In this document: positions 1-9,065 of the stretch, in pieces
How the letters are laid out: every line of letters starts with the position of its first letter
How positions within the stretch are numbered: position 1 is the stretch's first letter
From: Actinomadura pelletieri DSM 43383
GTDB lineage: Bacteria; Actinomycetota; Actinomycetes; Streptosporangiales; Streptosporangiaceae
Direction of reading: 5' to 3'
DNA: 64,000 nucleotides
NCBI RefSeq assembly: GCF_003634705.1
Contig: NZ_RBWU01000001.1
Coordinates: 124,001-188,000 of the forward strand
Program-made: the position numbers and the translations under genes
Notes under the pieces: model-generated
The model's database searches: none
Told to the model about the DNA's origin: nothing
Seen by the model: only the letters and a program-made list of their open reading frames with translations

Positions 1-312
1 CAGACCTTTTGCACATGTGGAAGTCGGGACCACTCTGGCTTCCACGAGTTGTTTCTGCGGGTAGTACATCATCCTTAGCCCGAGCTTCCTGTACAGATCC
101 GCCTTGTCATCGGGATGCGCGTCCACAACCGCCCGAGCAAGTTCGCCGGTCCGGCATAGCAGCTCCACGAGCCCGTCACCACTGATCACCTGGGCCGCCA
201 GGACGGCGCTCACCTCGCCTTCCAACCGGGCGCGTTCCTGCTCGGCTTCGTTGATCGCGACCTGGACGCGGTCGGCGCCCGCGTTGAGCGCGGCGCGGTA
301 CTGGTTGAGATG
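1..312 (-). pseudogene. C-terminal fragment of a large serine recombinase (cut by window edge)
   Basis: The frame read leftwards from about 312 to the window edge encodes a charged coiled-coil stretch with many Glu, Arg and Ala. It is followed by HPDDKADLYRKLGLRMMYYP and a VEARV strand. This is the usual tail of actinobacterial large serine recombinases (coiled-coil, then a PADKAEIYRxLGLRLTY-type segment). The frame stays open at base 1, so the C-terminus lies outside the window. Upstream of about 312 the same frame loses any recombinase-like character, and no catalytic resolvase domain is present, so I treat it as a remnant of an integrated element. The family call rests on motif memory, not a search. 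The unrecognised frame at about 176-480 (minus) was not assigned. Confidence 0.5.
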
Positions 313-472
313 TACGTGATCCCCTGGCCGCTTCGACGCCGAAAACGGTGCGGCCGAGGGGGAACTTGTAGTCCTTGCTGTGGATGGCCATATACGGCCC
401 AGATGGACGGAAAACCCCGACACTGTTCGCCCACGAGCGCCGACCTACGACGGAAAGTCGACATGATCGATA

Positions 473-1627
473 TTAGGAATGCCAAATGGTGGCGAGCTGC
501 CGGGTAGCCAAACGGGCCGGGGTCGCACGCAGTGCGGTGTCACGCACCAAGGCGGCGGCCCCGGTCAGGGAGGTTAGCCGGGACTGCCGCTCGGCGGCTC
601 GCATCAGGCGGTTGGCGCGTGGGCGGCGCTGCGCGTCGTAGCGCAGCAGCCGCTCGACCACGTGCGCGGGCTCGGCCGCCGCTAGATGGTGGGTGAGTGC
701 GGCGGCGTCCTCGAAGGCCTGGCTGGCGCCCTGCCCGAGGTCGGGCGTCATGGCGTGTGCGGCGTCGCCGAGCAGCGCGATCCTGCCGGTCGCGAACGCC
801 GGCAGCGGCTCGGCCAGGCAAGCGATCGGGTCGACGTAGACGTCGTCGGCCGCGGTGGCCGCCAGCAGTGCGGGGACGGCCGGGTGCCAGTCGGCCATCA
901 ACGCCAGCATCAGCTCACGAGCCTGCTCCGGCTCCGGGATTGTTTCGGGCAGCGGAGAGTCGGTGAACCAGTACAGCCCGTCCGCACCGAGGGGGAACAG
1001 CCCGAACATCGCACCAGTGCGCCGGTCGATCAGGATGCCGGCCAGCAGCTCCTCCACGTCCAGCTCCGCGGGGCAGGGCAGGGTGCCGCGCAGGTCCATA
1101 CGGCCGATTCTGCGCAGCCCGCGGTGGCCGGGGAACAGCTGTTCGCGCAGCCTGCTGCCGATCCCGTCGGCCGCGATCACCACGTCCGCCTCGTCGACGC
1201 GCTCACCGCCGCTGAACACCGCCACGGCGTCCACGCCGACCTCCAGCCGCTCCACCGGTGTCGCGACACGCATCGCGTCGGCGGGCAGCGGGGCGCGCAG
1301 AACCCGGTGCAGCTCCGTCCGGTCGACCACAACCATCGACCCGACCTTGCGTTGCGCCTGCACGGCGTCGGTGATCAGCAGCGGCCGCCCGCGCCAGTCG
1401 CGCAGCCCTCCGGTGCGGGCGGGGGTGGGCCGCGCTCCGCCGATGTCACTGGTGTCGTAGCCGAGTTCCTTTAGCGCCCGCAGCCCGTTGGGCATGATCA
1501 CCACGCCGGTGCCCGCTTCGCGGAGCTCGGCGCCCCGCTCGTAGAGGATGACCTGGTGCCCCTGACGGTGCAACCCCACCGCCGCCGTCACCCCGCCCAG
1601 CCCTGCGCCAACCACGATGACACGCAT
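473..1627 (-). CDS. FAD-dependent aromatic-ring monooxygenase (salicylate/kynurenine hydroxylase-like)
   Basis: A 384-residue class A flavoprotein monooxygenase, expected to hydroxylate an aromatic or polyketide-like substrate using NAD(P)H and O2 in the cytosol. The three family fingerprints are visible: an N-terminal Rossmann GxGxxG (GAGLGGVTAAVGLHRQG), the central DG motif (VVIAADGIGSRLR) and the C-terminal GD motif (RIALLGDAAHAMTPDLGQG). The length is normal. I place the start at the ATG at 1627 because GGAGGG sits 6 nt upstream; an ATG 12 nt earlier overlaps that ribosome site. It is divergent from the TetR gene at 1682, with a dyad-rich 55-bp gap, so TetR control is likely. The substrate cannot be deduced. 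Confidence 0.88.
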   Translation of the reverse strand: MRVIVVGAGLGGVTAAVGLHRQGHQVILYERGAELREAGTGVVIMPNGLRALKELGYDTSDIGGARPTPARTGGLRDWRGRPLLITDAVQAQRKVGSMVVVDRTELHRVLRAPLPADAMRVATPVERLEVGVDAVAVFSGGERVDEADVVIAADGIGSRLREQLFPGHRGLRRIGRMDLRGTLPCPAELDVEELLAGILIDRRTGAMFGLFPLGADGLYWFTDSPLPETIPEPEQARELMLALMADWHPAVPALLAATAADDVYVDPIACLAEPLPAFATGRIALLGDAAHAMTPDLGQGASQAFEDAAALTHHLAAAEPAHVVERLLRYDAQRRPRANRLMRAAERQSRLTSLTGAAALVRDTALRATPARLATRQLATIWHS

Positions 1628-1641
1628 GACACCCTCCATTC

Positions 1642-1674
1642 ACTACGATCGTACTACTACGACTATTGATATCA
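1642..1674. promoter_or_regulatory. Probable TetR operator/divergent promoter
   Basis: The short gap between the monooxygenase and tetR holds a perfect 10-bp palindrome TACGATCGTA (1644-1653), a direct repeat ACTACGA (1642-1648 and 1656-1662) and a second palindrome TGATATCA (1667-1674). Such a cluster in a divergent TetR intergenic region is the expected place for the operator. Binding is inferred. Confidence 0.5.
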
Positions 1675-1681
1675 TCGTGCG

Positions 1682-2263
1682 GTGCCGCCCACCAACCTCG
1701 CTCGCCGTCAAGCCCTGAGCGATGCCGCCATCGACCTGCTGGCGGCATCGGGTGTGCACGGTGTGACCCACCGGGCGGTGGAGAAGCAGGCGGGGCTGCC
1801 GGTCGGCACGGCGTCCAACTACTTCCGCAGCCGCGAGGCACTGCTGGTGGCCGCGACCGAGCGGGTGGTCGAGCTGCACATGGCCGACATGGAGCAGGCG
1901 GCCGAACACCCGCCACCGGGCGGTGCCGACCTGGTGGAGATGCTGACCGAGTCGTTGTTCACGGCGGCGACCACGCTGCGCGACCGTTACATCGCGATCT
2001 TCGAGCTGCAACTGGAGGCAGTACGCCGCCCAGCGCTGGCCGCAGCGCTGGCGAAACTGCAGGAGACCGCGGTGCGTTTCACCGCCGATCAACATGACCG
2101 GTTGGGACTGAAGATCGCACACGAGAAGGTCCCAGCACTCATCGCGCTCTACGGCAGCGCCCTGTTCGCCCTGGTCAGCGCGCCCCCCGGCACCGTCACC
2201 CGGCCCTTTGTCAAAACCATCGTCGACACCATGGTGCACGGCACGGCCGTATCGAATCTCTGA
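1682..2263 (+). CDS. TetR/AcrR-family transcriptional repressor
   Basis: A 193-residue one-component regulator. The N-terminal helix-turn-helix spans about residues 10-55 (GVTHRAVEKQAGLPVG followed by ASNYFRSREAL), the classic TetR recognition-helix pattern. The rest is an all-helical ligand-binding and dimerisation domain of normal length. The start is a GTG with no clear ribosome site, so the mRNA may be leaderless. It is divergent from the FAD monooxygenase and most likely represses it and itself until a ligand, perhaps the monooxygenase substrate, binds. The regulator family is clear; the ligand is unknown. Confidence 0.9.
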   Translation: MPPTNLARRQALSDAAIDLLAASGVHGVTHRAVEKQAGLPVGTASNYFRSREALLVAATERVVELHMADMEQAAEHPPPGGADLVEMLTESLFTAATTLRDRYIAIFELQLEAVRRPALAAALAKLQETAVRFTADQHDRLGLKIAHEKVPALIALYGSALFALVSAPPGTVTRPFVKTIVDTMVHGTAVSNL

Positions 2264-2309
2264 CGAAGCCGTAGTCGAGCTACGCCGTTCACGCCCCGAA
2301 CCGGACACT

Positions 2310-2640
2310 TAGCCGGGCCGTCCCGAGGTGCTGATCTGCGAAGAGATCATCTCCGCGCTGGACGTGTCCGTCCTGGCATCGATCGTGCGGCTGTTGCGCG
2401 GGCTCCAGGACGAGGAGGGCCTGGCCCTGCTGTTCGTGACGCACAACCTCGCCCTCGTCCGCACCCATCATGGAGCGCGTCATCGCCATGCGCACCGGAC
2501 GGCTCGTGGAGGCCGGACAGGTCGACGACGTGCTCGACCGTCCGGACGGCCCGTTCACCAAAGGCTCATCGCGGCGATCCCCGAATTGGTGCCGCGCCCG
2601 CAGAATCACAGTCGCGGAAGGAGCGGACATGACCATGAAG
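2310..2640 (+). pseudogene. Broken ABC-transporter ATPase (oligopeptide type), C-terminal half
   Basis: The frame beginning near 2316 carries a Walker B/D-loop region (VLICEEIISALDVSVLASI) and the switch-histidine stretch LALLFVTHNLALV, as in DppD/OppD-type ATPases. An extra base near 2465 moves the continuation (ERVIAMRTGRLVEAGQVDDV) into the next frame. A second shift near 2565 moves IAAIPELVP into a third frame. Walker A and the signature motif are absent, so this is a 5'-truncated, frameshifted relic. Together with the next feature it is the remains of a peptide ABC importer unrelated in position to the intact one at 34-39 kb. Confidence 0.75.
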
Positions 2641-2689
2641 GAGTCCCCCTTCGACGACGCGCGGGGCGGCAGGCACTGCGGTCGGCGAT

Positions 2690-3329
2690 CGGCCGGGGGC
2701 AGGCGCTCACGGCGTGCACGTCCGGGCACGGCGTGGTGGCGAACGACCTGCCCGAGCCGTTCGCGCCCGGCTATCCCAAGTCGTTGGTGCGCAGGCGGGA
2801 CGTCGCCCGAGCGCGCCGGTTGCTCAAGGAGGCGGGTAAGGAGGGCGTCACGGTCGAGCTGGTCACCGGCGCGGTCTCGCCCGAGGCCGTGCCCATGTGT
2901 ACGGTGCCGGCGAAGAATGCCGCCGAGATCGGGATGACCGTCAAGGTCCGGCAGGTCCACACTTCCAGGCTGTTCGGCCCCAACTTTCACGACTGGAAGG
3001 TCTCGGTCGAGAGGTGGCGGCCGCAGGCGACTACCTGACCCTGATGACGCTGACCGACCTCAGCGACACCACCACGCTGACCCACCCGACGTCCGCGAGC
3101 TGCGATCGATCTCCGAGAAGGCGCAGGCCACCGGCGACCAGGCCGAGCGGCTGCGGCTCACCGAGCGGATGTACCGGATCCGGTTCGACCGCGGTGGCTG
3201 GATGATCTTGTTCTTCGCCAATGTCGAGAACGGCCAGGAGGTCCAGACCGGCGGTTGGTCCGAGAACGACTTTCTGGACGGACGTTCGACAACGTCCACT
3301 TCGGGCAGGTCCACCTGGCCTTCGGCTGA
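2690..3329 (+). pseudogene. Frameshifted remnant of a peptide-binding protein (SBP family 5)
   Basis: The C-terminal part of an extracellular solute-binding protein of the DppA/OppA family is spread over at least four reading-frame segments. These are GHGVVANDLPEPFAPGYPKS with RRLLKEAGKEGVTVELVTG (about 2735-3000); AGDYLTLMTLTDLSDTTT (about 3022-3085); AERLRLTERMYRIRFDRGGW with MILFFANVENGQEVQTGGWS (about 3130-3285); and FDNVHFGQVHLAFG followed by a stop at 3327-3329. The frame changes near 3015, 3095 and 3285 rule out a functional product unless they are sequencing errors. The N-terminus and signal peptide are missing. Confidence 0.78.
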
Positions 3330-3366
3330 CCCGCGGCGGGGACGCGGGTCAGCCGTTACGCCGGGG

Positions 3367-5235
3367 TCAGCGGACGGGCGTCGGAATGATCGGCAGCGTG
3401 ATCGACGACGGGTGCTCCGGGTCGTGCAGGACGGTCTGCGACGCGGGCTGCGTGGTCGTGTCGGCGCCGAACTTCCCGCCCGTGTTCGGGTTCCGGTCGT
3501 ACATCGGGAAGTTGCTGCTGGAGATCTCCAGCCGGATGCGGTGGCCCGCCTTGAACACGTTGCTGGTCGGCCACAGTTTGATCGTGTACTTGTAGACCTC
3601 TCCGGGGGTGATCAGCTCCGGCTTCTCCAGCGAGACCCGGTAGCGGGCGCGCTGGAGGCCGTCCCGGACCAGCATCGAGGTGCCGTCCGGGTAGACGTCG
3701 GTGAGCTTGGCCGTCCAGTCGGTGTCCTTCGCCGAGGAACTGGCGTACAGCGTGACCGAGATCGGGCCGGTGACCTCCGTGTCCTTGGTGAGCCTCGGGC
3801 TGGTGTAAACCAGCACGTCCTGCCGCTGCTCGACGGACCGCTGGTCCCGCGGGCCGCCGGGAACCGAGCTCTGGAAACGGCCGCCGACGCTCGGTACCGG
3901 GTTCGCCGGGTCGTACCGGTACTGGTCGGGCTTCTCGGCCGTCGCGGGCGCGGTGTTATCGAGCGTGCCGCCGCCGTTCGCCGTGTTCGCGTCGCCCTTG
4001 CTGTGCAGGTAGTACGTGGTGTTGACGGTGCCGGGGATCGGCCAGGAATCAGCCGTGCGCCACTTGTTGGCGCCCATCACGAAGACCTTCACCGGCGGAT
4101 CCTTGTCCACGCCGTTGTCGATCCCCTTCAGCCAGTAGTCGAACCAGCGGAGGTGCAGATCGCCCCATGCGACGACCGCCTCCGGACCGAAGTCGACGTC
4201 GCCCACCCTGCGGCCCGAGCCGCCGTGCGTCCACGGCCCGACGAAAAGTTTCGTGCCCTGCTTGGCGACCTCGGACCCGCCCTGGGCGCGCATTCCGGCG
4301 AAGTTCTCCACCGTCCCGTTGAGGAAGATGTCGGACCAGCCACCGAAATTCAGGGACGGCACCTTGATCTGCGGATATCTCGTGTTGGTGCTCCAGCGCT
4401 TCCAGTAGTCGTCGTAGCTCGGGTGGTCGATCCAGTCGAAGTAGTACGGCGCGATGCGGTTGTCCCCCGGGTACAGCGGCGGGAAGTTGTTCAGCGGTTG
4501 GTGCTTGTACCACTTGGTGTGCAGGTCTCGCGACGCCTGGGTCATCTCCGCCCGCAGCTTCGCGGCGTCCGGGAGCTTGCTGATGACGCCCCCGTTGAGG
4601 AAGCTCAGCAGCCAGTCCTGGATGAACGCCTGGTACAGCGCGCCGCCCTCGTAGGTCCATCCCTCGTAGATGTCGGAGGACGTGAACCCCGGGGCGATCG
4701 TGACCAGGTGCGGGGGCGCGAGGGTGGCGGGCAGCCACTGCGTGAGCCCCGGATAGGAGAACCCGTACATGCCGACCTTGCCGTTGGAGTGCGGCAGAGC
4801 GGCGGACCACTCGATGGTGTCGTAGCCGTCCTCGGCCTCACTCCGGTACGGGTAGAAGGTGCCGTCCGACTTGTACTCGCCGCGGACGTCCTGCACCACG
4901 ACGATGTAGCAGGCCTTGGCGTAACGGTCGGGGGGACCATAGACGAAGCTCAGGGCGCCCTCCTTGTTGTAGGGCAGCCGCATCAGGATGACGGGGAAAT
5001 CGCCCTCACCCTTCGGGGTGAACACGTTGCTGCGCAACACCGTCCCGTCCCGCATGGTGGCAGGGACGTCCTTCTGGACGCTGAATTCGCACTCCTCCGC
5101 CTTCGGCGGGGCATCGGCCGCCACACCGGGCGCGGCGGCGACGCCACCCAGCAGCACCACGGCCGCCGCCACAAGGGACAGCCGCCAGCTGCGACTTCTT
5201 CTGTTCGCCCAGGTCATCCGCCGTCTCGCGCGCAT
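3367..5235 (-). CDS. Secreted CocE/NonD-family hydrolase (X-Pro dipeptidyl-peptidase-like)
   Basis: A 622-residue serine hydrolase. The N-terminus is a typical secretion signal: Arg-rich start, hydrophobic LVAAAVVLLGGVAAA, probable cleavage after VAA near residue 40. The alpha/beta-hydrolase domain carries the nucleophile in GMYGFSYPG (Ser160). Candidate Asp and His are in FGGWSDIFLNG and GPWTHGG, followed by the C-terminal jelly-roll domain of the X-Pro dipeptidyl-peptidase/CocE family. It should act outside the membrane on ester or amide bonds; whether it is a peptidase or an esterase cannot be told. It is monocistronic, with no linked gene. A second, cytoplasmic CocE member lies at 30476-31984. 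Confidence 0.9.
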   Translation of the reverse strand: MRARRRMTWANRRSRSWRLSLVAAAVVLLGGVAAAPGVAADAPPKAEECEFSVQKDVPATMRDGTVLRSNVFTPKGEGDFPVILMRLPYNKEGALSFVYGPPDRYAKACYIVVVQDVRGEYKSDGTFYPYRSEAEDGYDTIEWSAALPHSNGKVGMYGFSYPGLTQWLPATLAPPHLVTIAPGFTSSDIYEGWTYEGGALYQAFIQDWLLSFLNGGVISKLPDAAKLRAEMTQASRDLHTKWYKHQPLNNFPPLYPGDNRIAPYYFDWIDHPSYDDYWKRWSTNTRYPQIKVPSLNFGGWSDIFLNGTVENFAGMRAQGGSEVAKQGTKLFVGPWTHGGSGRRVGDVDFGPEAVVAWGDLHLRWFDYWLKGIDNGVDKDPPVKVFVMGANKWRTADSWPIPGTVNTTYYLHSKGDANTANGGGTLDNTAPATAEKPDQYRYDPANPVPSVGGRFQSSVPGGPRDQRSVEQRQDVLVYTSPRLTKDTEVTGPISVTLYASSSAKDTDWTAKLTDVYPDGTSMLVRDGLQRARYRVSLEKPELITPGEVYKYTIKLWPTSNVFKAGHRIRLEISSSNFPMYDRNPNTGGKFGADTTTQPASQTVLHDPEHPSSITLPIIPTPVR

Positions 5236-5452
5236 CGCCGCAACTCCTTCCTGGCCGGGACGACGGGGCCGCCCGGCGGCTGTTCGACGTCATCGGGCGG
5301 AGCATCGCATCATCACGACGGCTGGTCAGGAGGACGGTCAGGGGCTGTCGGTCGAACGGTCGATCGGTGCGGCGAACGGTCCGTTTATGGTGAATTGCCG
5401 GAATCTATCGGACGCGCGAATTCGCCCCTTCGTCGGTGCATCGCGCCGCATG

Positions 5453-5768
5453 TCAGACCGGCTCGGCTACCCCGTGCCCGGCCGCGATCGCCTCAATGTG
5501 GCGGGCCGGCTCGAAATCCTTCACGGTGATCCGGCCGCCGGCGTCGTGGGGGGTTATCGCGAACCTGATGCGCTGCCAGGCGATGTGGATGTCCAGGTGG
5601 TGGTCCGACCTCGCAGGCCTTGGCCGTCACATACATCGCCAGGTGAACGGTCCCGTGGTAGGTGTGCCTGAACGTCCGGGCGATCGCGTCGCCGTCGCGG
5701 GTCCAACCGGGCAGCCCGCTCAGGTGCTCGGCGATCTGGTCGTCCTTCAGCGGTTCGGGGATGGACAC
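5453..5768 (-). pseudogene. Pterin-4a-carbinolamine dehydratase with a single frameshift
   Basis: Pterin-4a-carbinolamine dehydratases recycle the tetrahydropterin cofactor of aromatic amino-acid hydroxylases. The first frame gives MSIPEPLKDDQIAEHLSGLP, then WTRDGDAIARTF and HTYHGTVHLAMYVTAKACEV. Removing one C at 5605-5606 (plus strand) restores a continuous family-like protein: DHHLDIHIAWQRIRFAI, then DAGGRITVKDFEPARHI, with a stop at 5453-5455. The total of about 104 residues is the family length. As read the gene is broken by a one-base insertion inside the HHxD active-site region. It may be a recent pseudogene or a base-calling error in a GG run. Confidence 0.75.
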
Positions 5769-5782
5769 GGCTCCCTTCGCAG

Positions 5783-6210
5783 TCAGGCGACGGAGGCGAT
5801 GATCTCAGCCGGCTCCCGGCCGCGGGCTCGGCGTGGCACGCTCAGCCGTCGGCGAGTGGGTCGCTCCGCTGGCGCGCGCAACTCGCGGTACGCCTCGTGC
5901 AGCTCGGTCGCTTCTGGCACCCTCCGAGCCTGCGCGGCCCTGGTCACCGCGACGGCCGCCAGTGGTTCGACGGCACCAGCCGACGGCTCGTCACCGCCTC
6001 CAGTGCGGTCTGTGCCGCCTCGTCCGGCTGATCCGCAGCGAGGGGCGCTAGAGCCAGGTCGAGCCGTGCGGACGCCGCACGCCGGCGCCGGATACCAATA
6101 GGACGGACAGCCCGACCCGAGGAGGTGGCCGCAACGGTGGCGTGGTTGTGCTCGCCGGACTGCACGTTCTCCACGGGCGCGGTGTTCGACCTCTCCGGCG
6201 GGCGAGCCAC
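5783..6210 (-). pseudogene. Remnant of an XRE-type regulator (TPR C-terminus)
   Basis: Two frames together give the C-terminal TPR part of an actinobacterial helix-turn-helix regulator: ASARLDLALAPLAADQPDEA followed by ALEAVTSRRLVPSNHW, then after a frame change near 5955 AAVAVTRAAQARRVPEATEL and HEAYRELRAPAER, ending at a stop at 5783-5785. This repeated pattern (LVPSNHWRA...EARxVPEAxxLxEAYR) is common in the Streptomyces/Actinomadura XRE-TPR family. No DNA-binding domain is seen upstream, so the gene is truncated and frameshifted. Confidence 0.5.
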
Positions 6211-6657
6211 CTACTGACTCTGCTGCGCGACTGCCCCACCCTCTGCGGCGGCATCACACTCGCCATGATCAGCTCCGTGCAGGTCAAGGGGGCTGAGCGG
6301 TCATTGCGGTCGCGCGGCGCCCAGGGGAAGGCGAGGCTGCCCGGCCGAAGTTGGAAGCGGCAGCCGGACGCCATGGCGCAGCGCCGCAAGCGTCGGTGAT
6401 TGCGGTGCGGCCGGACAGTTGCTCGACTACGGGCCGACAGTCGATGCGGGCTCGGATCGTCGCGGTCGCGTCGGCGGAGCCGGTTGCCAGCAGGCCCATG
6501 CGGATACCTCGATACACCGTAGTGTTCAGAGTGGCGGCGCTGACGCCCTTGGCGGCCTCGTCCAGCACCGCGAAGGGTCCTCTACGCGCACGGCGCCGCG
6601 CAAGTCGCGTGCTGGAAGACGAAAGGGTCGTGCAGCGCAACGCGGACGTTGTCAGGA
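6211..6657. other. Unassigned stretch, probably decayed coding DNA
   Basis: No intact gene is recognised. A minus-strand frame near 6400-6560 contains a protein-like segment (LDEAAKGVSAATLNTTVYRG) without a family I can name, and it is open only for about 118 codons. Composition and lack of motifs suggest degraded coding sequence between the XRE remnant and the VanZ-like gene. Confidence 0.4.
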
Positions 6658-7149
6658 TCAGTTCTTCCCGCGGACCAGACGAGAGGCTCTGCGTCCGATC
6701 AGGAAATACGCGATGATTACGCCCGCCGTATTGAGGATGACATCGTCGATATCGAATGCACGGCCGGTGACCAGCAAGCCCTGCATCGTTTCGATCGCCA
6801 GTGACACCAAAGCCCCGACCAGGGTTATCCGTAGCGGCCCTCGCAAGCGGGTGAAGACGGTAGGGGCCAATGCTCCCAGCGGCATGAGCAGGACCACATT
6901 GCCGCCGATCTGGATCAGCGCCTCTCGGGCGGGCCGGTCGAGGTAGAAGCGGAGCGAGCGGCCAGGATCCGTGTTGCCGCCGGCTTGTCCCTGGTCGTGC
7001 ACAGAACTGAGCGTCAACTTCGCCGCATAATAGAAGAACACCGACAGCACGCCGATAACCAGTGTGACGGCGGCGACACGCAACGGTTTGACATACCAGT
7101 GCGTCGTCCCGTCAGAGGGTGAAGGGTTCGTCTTTGACGGCGTCGTCAC
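6658..7149 (-). CDS. VanZ-like integral membrane protein
   Basis: A 163-residue membrane protein with about four hydrophobic helices (AAVTLVIGVLSVFFYYAA; LIQIGGNVVLLMPLGALAP; ITLVGALVSLAIE; VILNTAGVIIAYFLIG). The VanZ fingerprint is present: GN before the second helix, an E..QG pair (IETMQGLLVTGR) and RAFDIDDVILNTAG. VanZ relatives are linked to teicoplanin resistance, but most members in actinomycetes are of unknown role at the cell envelope. I chose the GTG at 7149 because AAGGAG lies 7 nt upstream; an earlier in-frame start at 7236 has no ribosome site. No linked glycopeptide-resistance genes are present. Confidence 0.82.
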   Translation of the reverse strand: MTTPSKTNPSPSDGTTHWYVKPLRVAAVTLVIGVLSVFFYYAAKLTLSSVHDQGQAGGNTDPGRSLRFYLDRPAREALIQIGGNVVLLMPLGALAPTVFTRLRGPLRITLVGALVSLAIETMQGLLVTGRAFDIDDVILNTAGVIIAYFLIGRRASRLVRGKN

Positions 7150-8170
7150 GAATGCTCCTTGAGACGCGCTTGCTGCCATCGGGGGTACGCTCACATATGC
7201 CCACTCCCTTTGAGATAAACCTGCATCTTCGGCCACGACGATGGAAATGCGGAGACACCGGGGCGCTGCGGCACTACCATTACGGCTGGCCTGCGAGAAC
7301 GCGCGCTACGCGACGTGTCGTCCGTCCCCTCGAAGGCCCTGAGTCTTGGACCGGAATGGTGCAGATAAGAAGCTGGCGATGTGCCTGGCTTGACCGCATC
7401 GGTGCCTGCGTGAGCGACCACCGCCCCGAACCCCGGGCCGACTCGCTGTGGCAGCGACCGCAGGAACGCACGGGCGGCCGAGCTTGGTCTCGCAGTCGGC
7501 GCAGCAAGTGAAGGACATCCCGACCAAGGCGAGCAAGCCCTGGTTTCGAGGTCCAGATCAGGTATGCCACCGGCGGCTCCCGTCGCGTGGCCCGGCTCGA
7601 CAAGTCCCTCGCCACCGCAGAACGCTTCGCCGAGCTGAACACCCCCGATGCTGTGGGCGTGGCTGATGTCGTCGGCGGTGAGCAGCGCGGCGCGTTGCGG
7701 GTGGACGAGCAGGTCGTGGACGGCGTATCCGTCTCGGGTTGCGAGTGGTCCGGCGGACCAGCGACCCCATCGCCCCATGGGCCGTGAGCGGAGAGGGTCC
7801 CTGTCTTGGAGGGCTTCCTGAGGCCATGACCACCATCCCGGGACCTCAGGAACTCTCTTCCTGCCGGTGTGCCGCCCGCCGCCGAGAGCGCGGCCTGGGG
7901 AAGCCCCGCCGGTGCCGTGGAGACCGCCGAAGGGCTCCGGGACCGGTCGGCCCCGCGATGCTGGACGCCGCCCGAGACGCCTTCACCACCGGATGACAGG
8001 TGACGATGCTGATCAGCGCCGCCCGTCATCACGGCGGGAACCATAGATCGGCCTACCGACCCGCCAGCGGCAAACCCCCACCTCCGAGGAGGCCGTCATT
8101 ACGACCGGCACCTCCCCGGAGACATCGGATGTCCTTTCCTGAGGGGCGATGGCGGTGAGGGTCGGCGCGG
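7150..8170. other. About 1 kb without a recognisable gene
   Basis: Several overlapping frames on both strands are open simply because the DNA is GC-rich. None has a start with a ribosome site plus a recognisable domain. A plus-strand segment around 7590-7660 (RLDKSLATAERFAELNTPDA) looks protein-like but is isolated. I see no repeats, tRNA or insertion-sequence ends. Confidence 0.45.
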
Positions 8171-9040
8171 TCAGGTCGGCCAACCGCCTTTGGCGGTTGT
8201 GGATCTCGTGAAATCGGCGAAGGTTCGTGGTGGACGGCCTAGGGCGCGCTGGACGCCGTCGGAGGTGTAGGCGTCCCTTCCCTCCCTGAGTGGTTCGATG
8301 ACGTCGGCGAAGGCTTCGGCGTCGGTGGGTGGTACGCCTTGTTGGACGAGTTCCGCGACGTACTCCTTGACTGAGAGCGGCACGTAGCGGATCTCGTGGC
8401 CGATGGCCTCGGAGATGGTGGCCGCCGCTTCGGTGAGTGTCACCGGGCGGGGGCCGGACAGCTCGTAGATCTGGCCTGTGTGGTGGTCCTCCGTTAGTGC
8501 GGCGACCACTACTGCGGCGATGTCCTCGGCGTCGATGAAGGTCGCGGCGCCGTCGCCGGCGGGTAGTCGCAGTTCACGGTTACGGACGGCGTCAGCGAAA
8601 AAGCCCTCGCTGAAGTTCTGCGCGAACCAGCCCGGTCTGGTGATCGTCCATTCCAGGCCGCTTTCGCGTACCGCGGACTCGCTGTCGCGGACTCCGTCCA
8701 GTACGCCATTCCTGTCCCTGACGTAGTTCGAGTCGTCGATGCCGCGTCCTGAGGCCAGGACGATGCGCCGCACTCCGTGCTGTGCCGCCCGTTCGACGAA
8801 GGGGCGGACGAGCTTTGTGCCGTCCAGTTGCACGATGTAGGCGGCTCGTATGCCTTCCAGGGCGGGGTCCCAGGTGTCTTTGTTGGTCCAGTCGAAGTGA
8901 TGTTCTCCGCTGCGGGACGCCGCGCGGACCGGCAGGCCCTTGGCTCGCAGTCGGTTGACGACGCGGCGGCCGGACTTTCCGGAGGCGCCGGTGACCAGGA
9001 TCGGTTGTTCAGGCATGGCCCCAGTCAATTGGTCGTTCAT
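8171..9040 (-). CDS. NmrA-like NAD(P)-binding protein (atypical SDR)
   Basis: A 289-residue Rossmann protein. The N-terminal dinucleotide motif is ILVTGASGKSGRRVVNRL. The body shows the NmrA/HSCARG pattern: VERAAQHGVRRIVLASGRG, then ESGLEWTITRPGWFAQNFSE, then EDIAAVVVAAL and YELSGPRPVTLTEAAATI. Such proteins act as NADPH-dependent reductases or redox sensors; the canonical YxxxK of classical SDRs is not evident. The start could be 9052, 9040 or 9016; 9040 was taken because GGAT precedes it. It is divergent from an AraC-type regulator at 9097, a frequent partnership, with an inverted repeat between them. Confidence 0.87.
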   Translation of the reverse strand: MNDQLTGAMPEQPILVTGASGKSGRRVVNRLRAKGLPVRAASRSGEHHFDWTNKDTWDPALEGIRAAYIVQLDGTKLVRPFVERAAQHGVRRIVLASGRGIDDSNYVRDRNGVLDGVRDSESAVRESGLEWTITRPGWFAQNFSEGFFADAVRNRELRLPAGDGAATFIDAEDIAAVVVAALTEDHHTGQIYELSGPRPVTLTEAAATISEAIGHEIRYVPLSVKEYVAELVQQGVPPTDAEAFADVIEPLREGRDAYTSDGVQRALGRPPRTFADFTRSTTAKGGWPT

Positions 9041-9065
9041 GAGACGATCCATGGTTGAAACGCGC

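Noticed and set aside
3169..5529. A 786-codon plus-strand open frame across the CocE hydrolase gene
   Set aside because: It is the antisense shadow of the secreted hydrolase: Arg/Gly/Val-rich, without domains. Only its first part (to about 3285) is a segment of the decayed binding protein.
7150..8170. Several overlapping open frames on both strands
   Set aside because: They lack ribosome sites and recognisable domains; openness is explained by high GC content.
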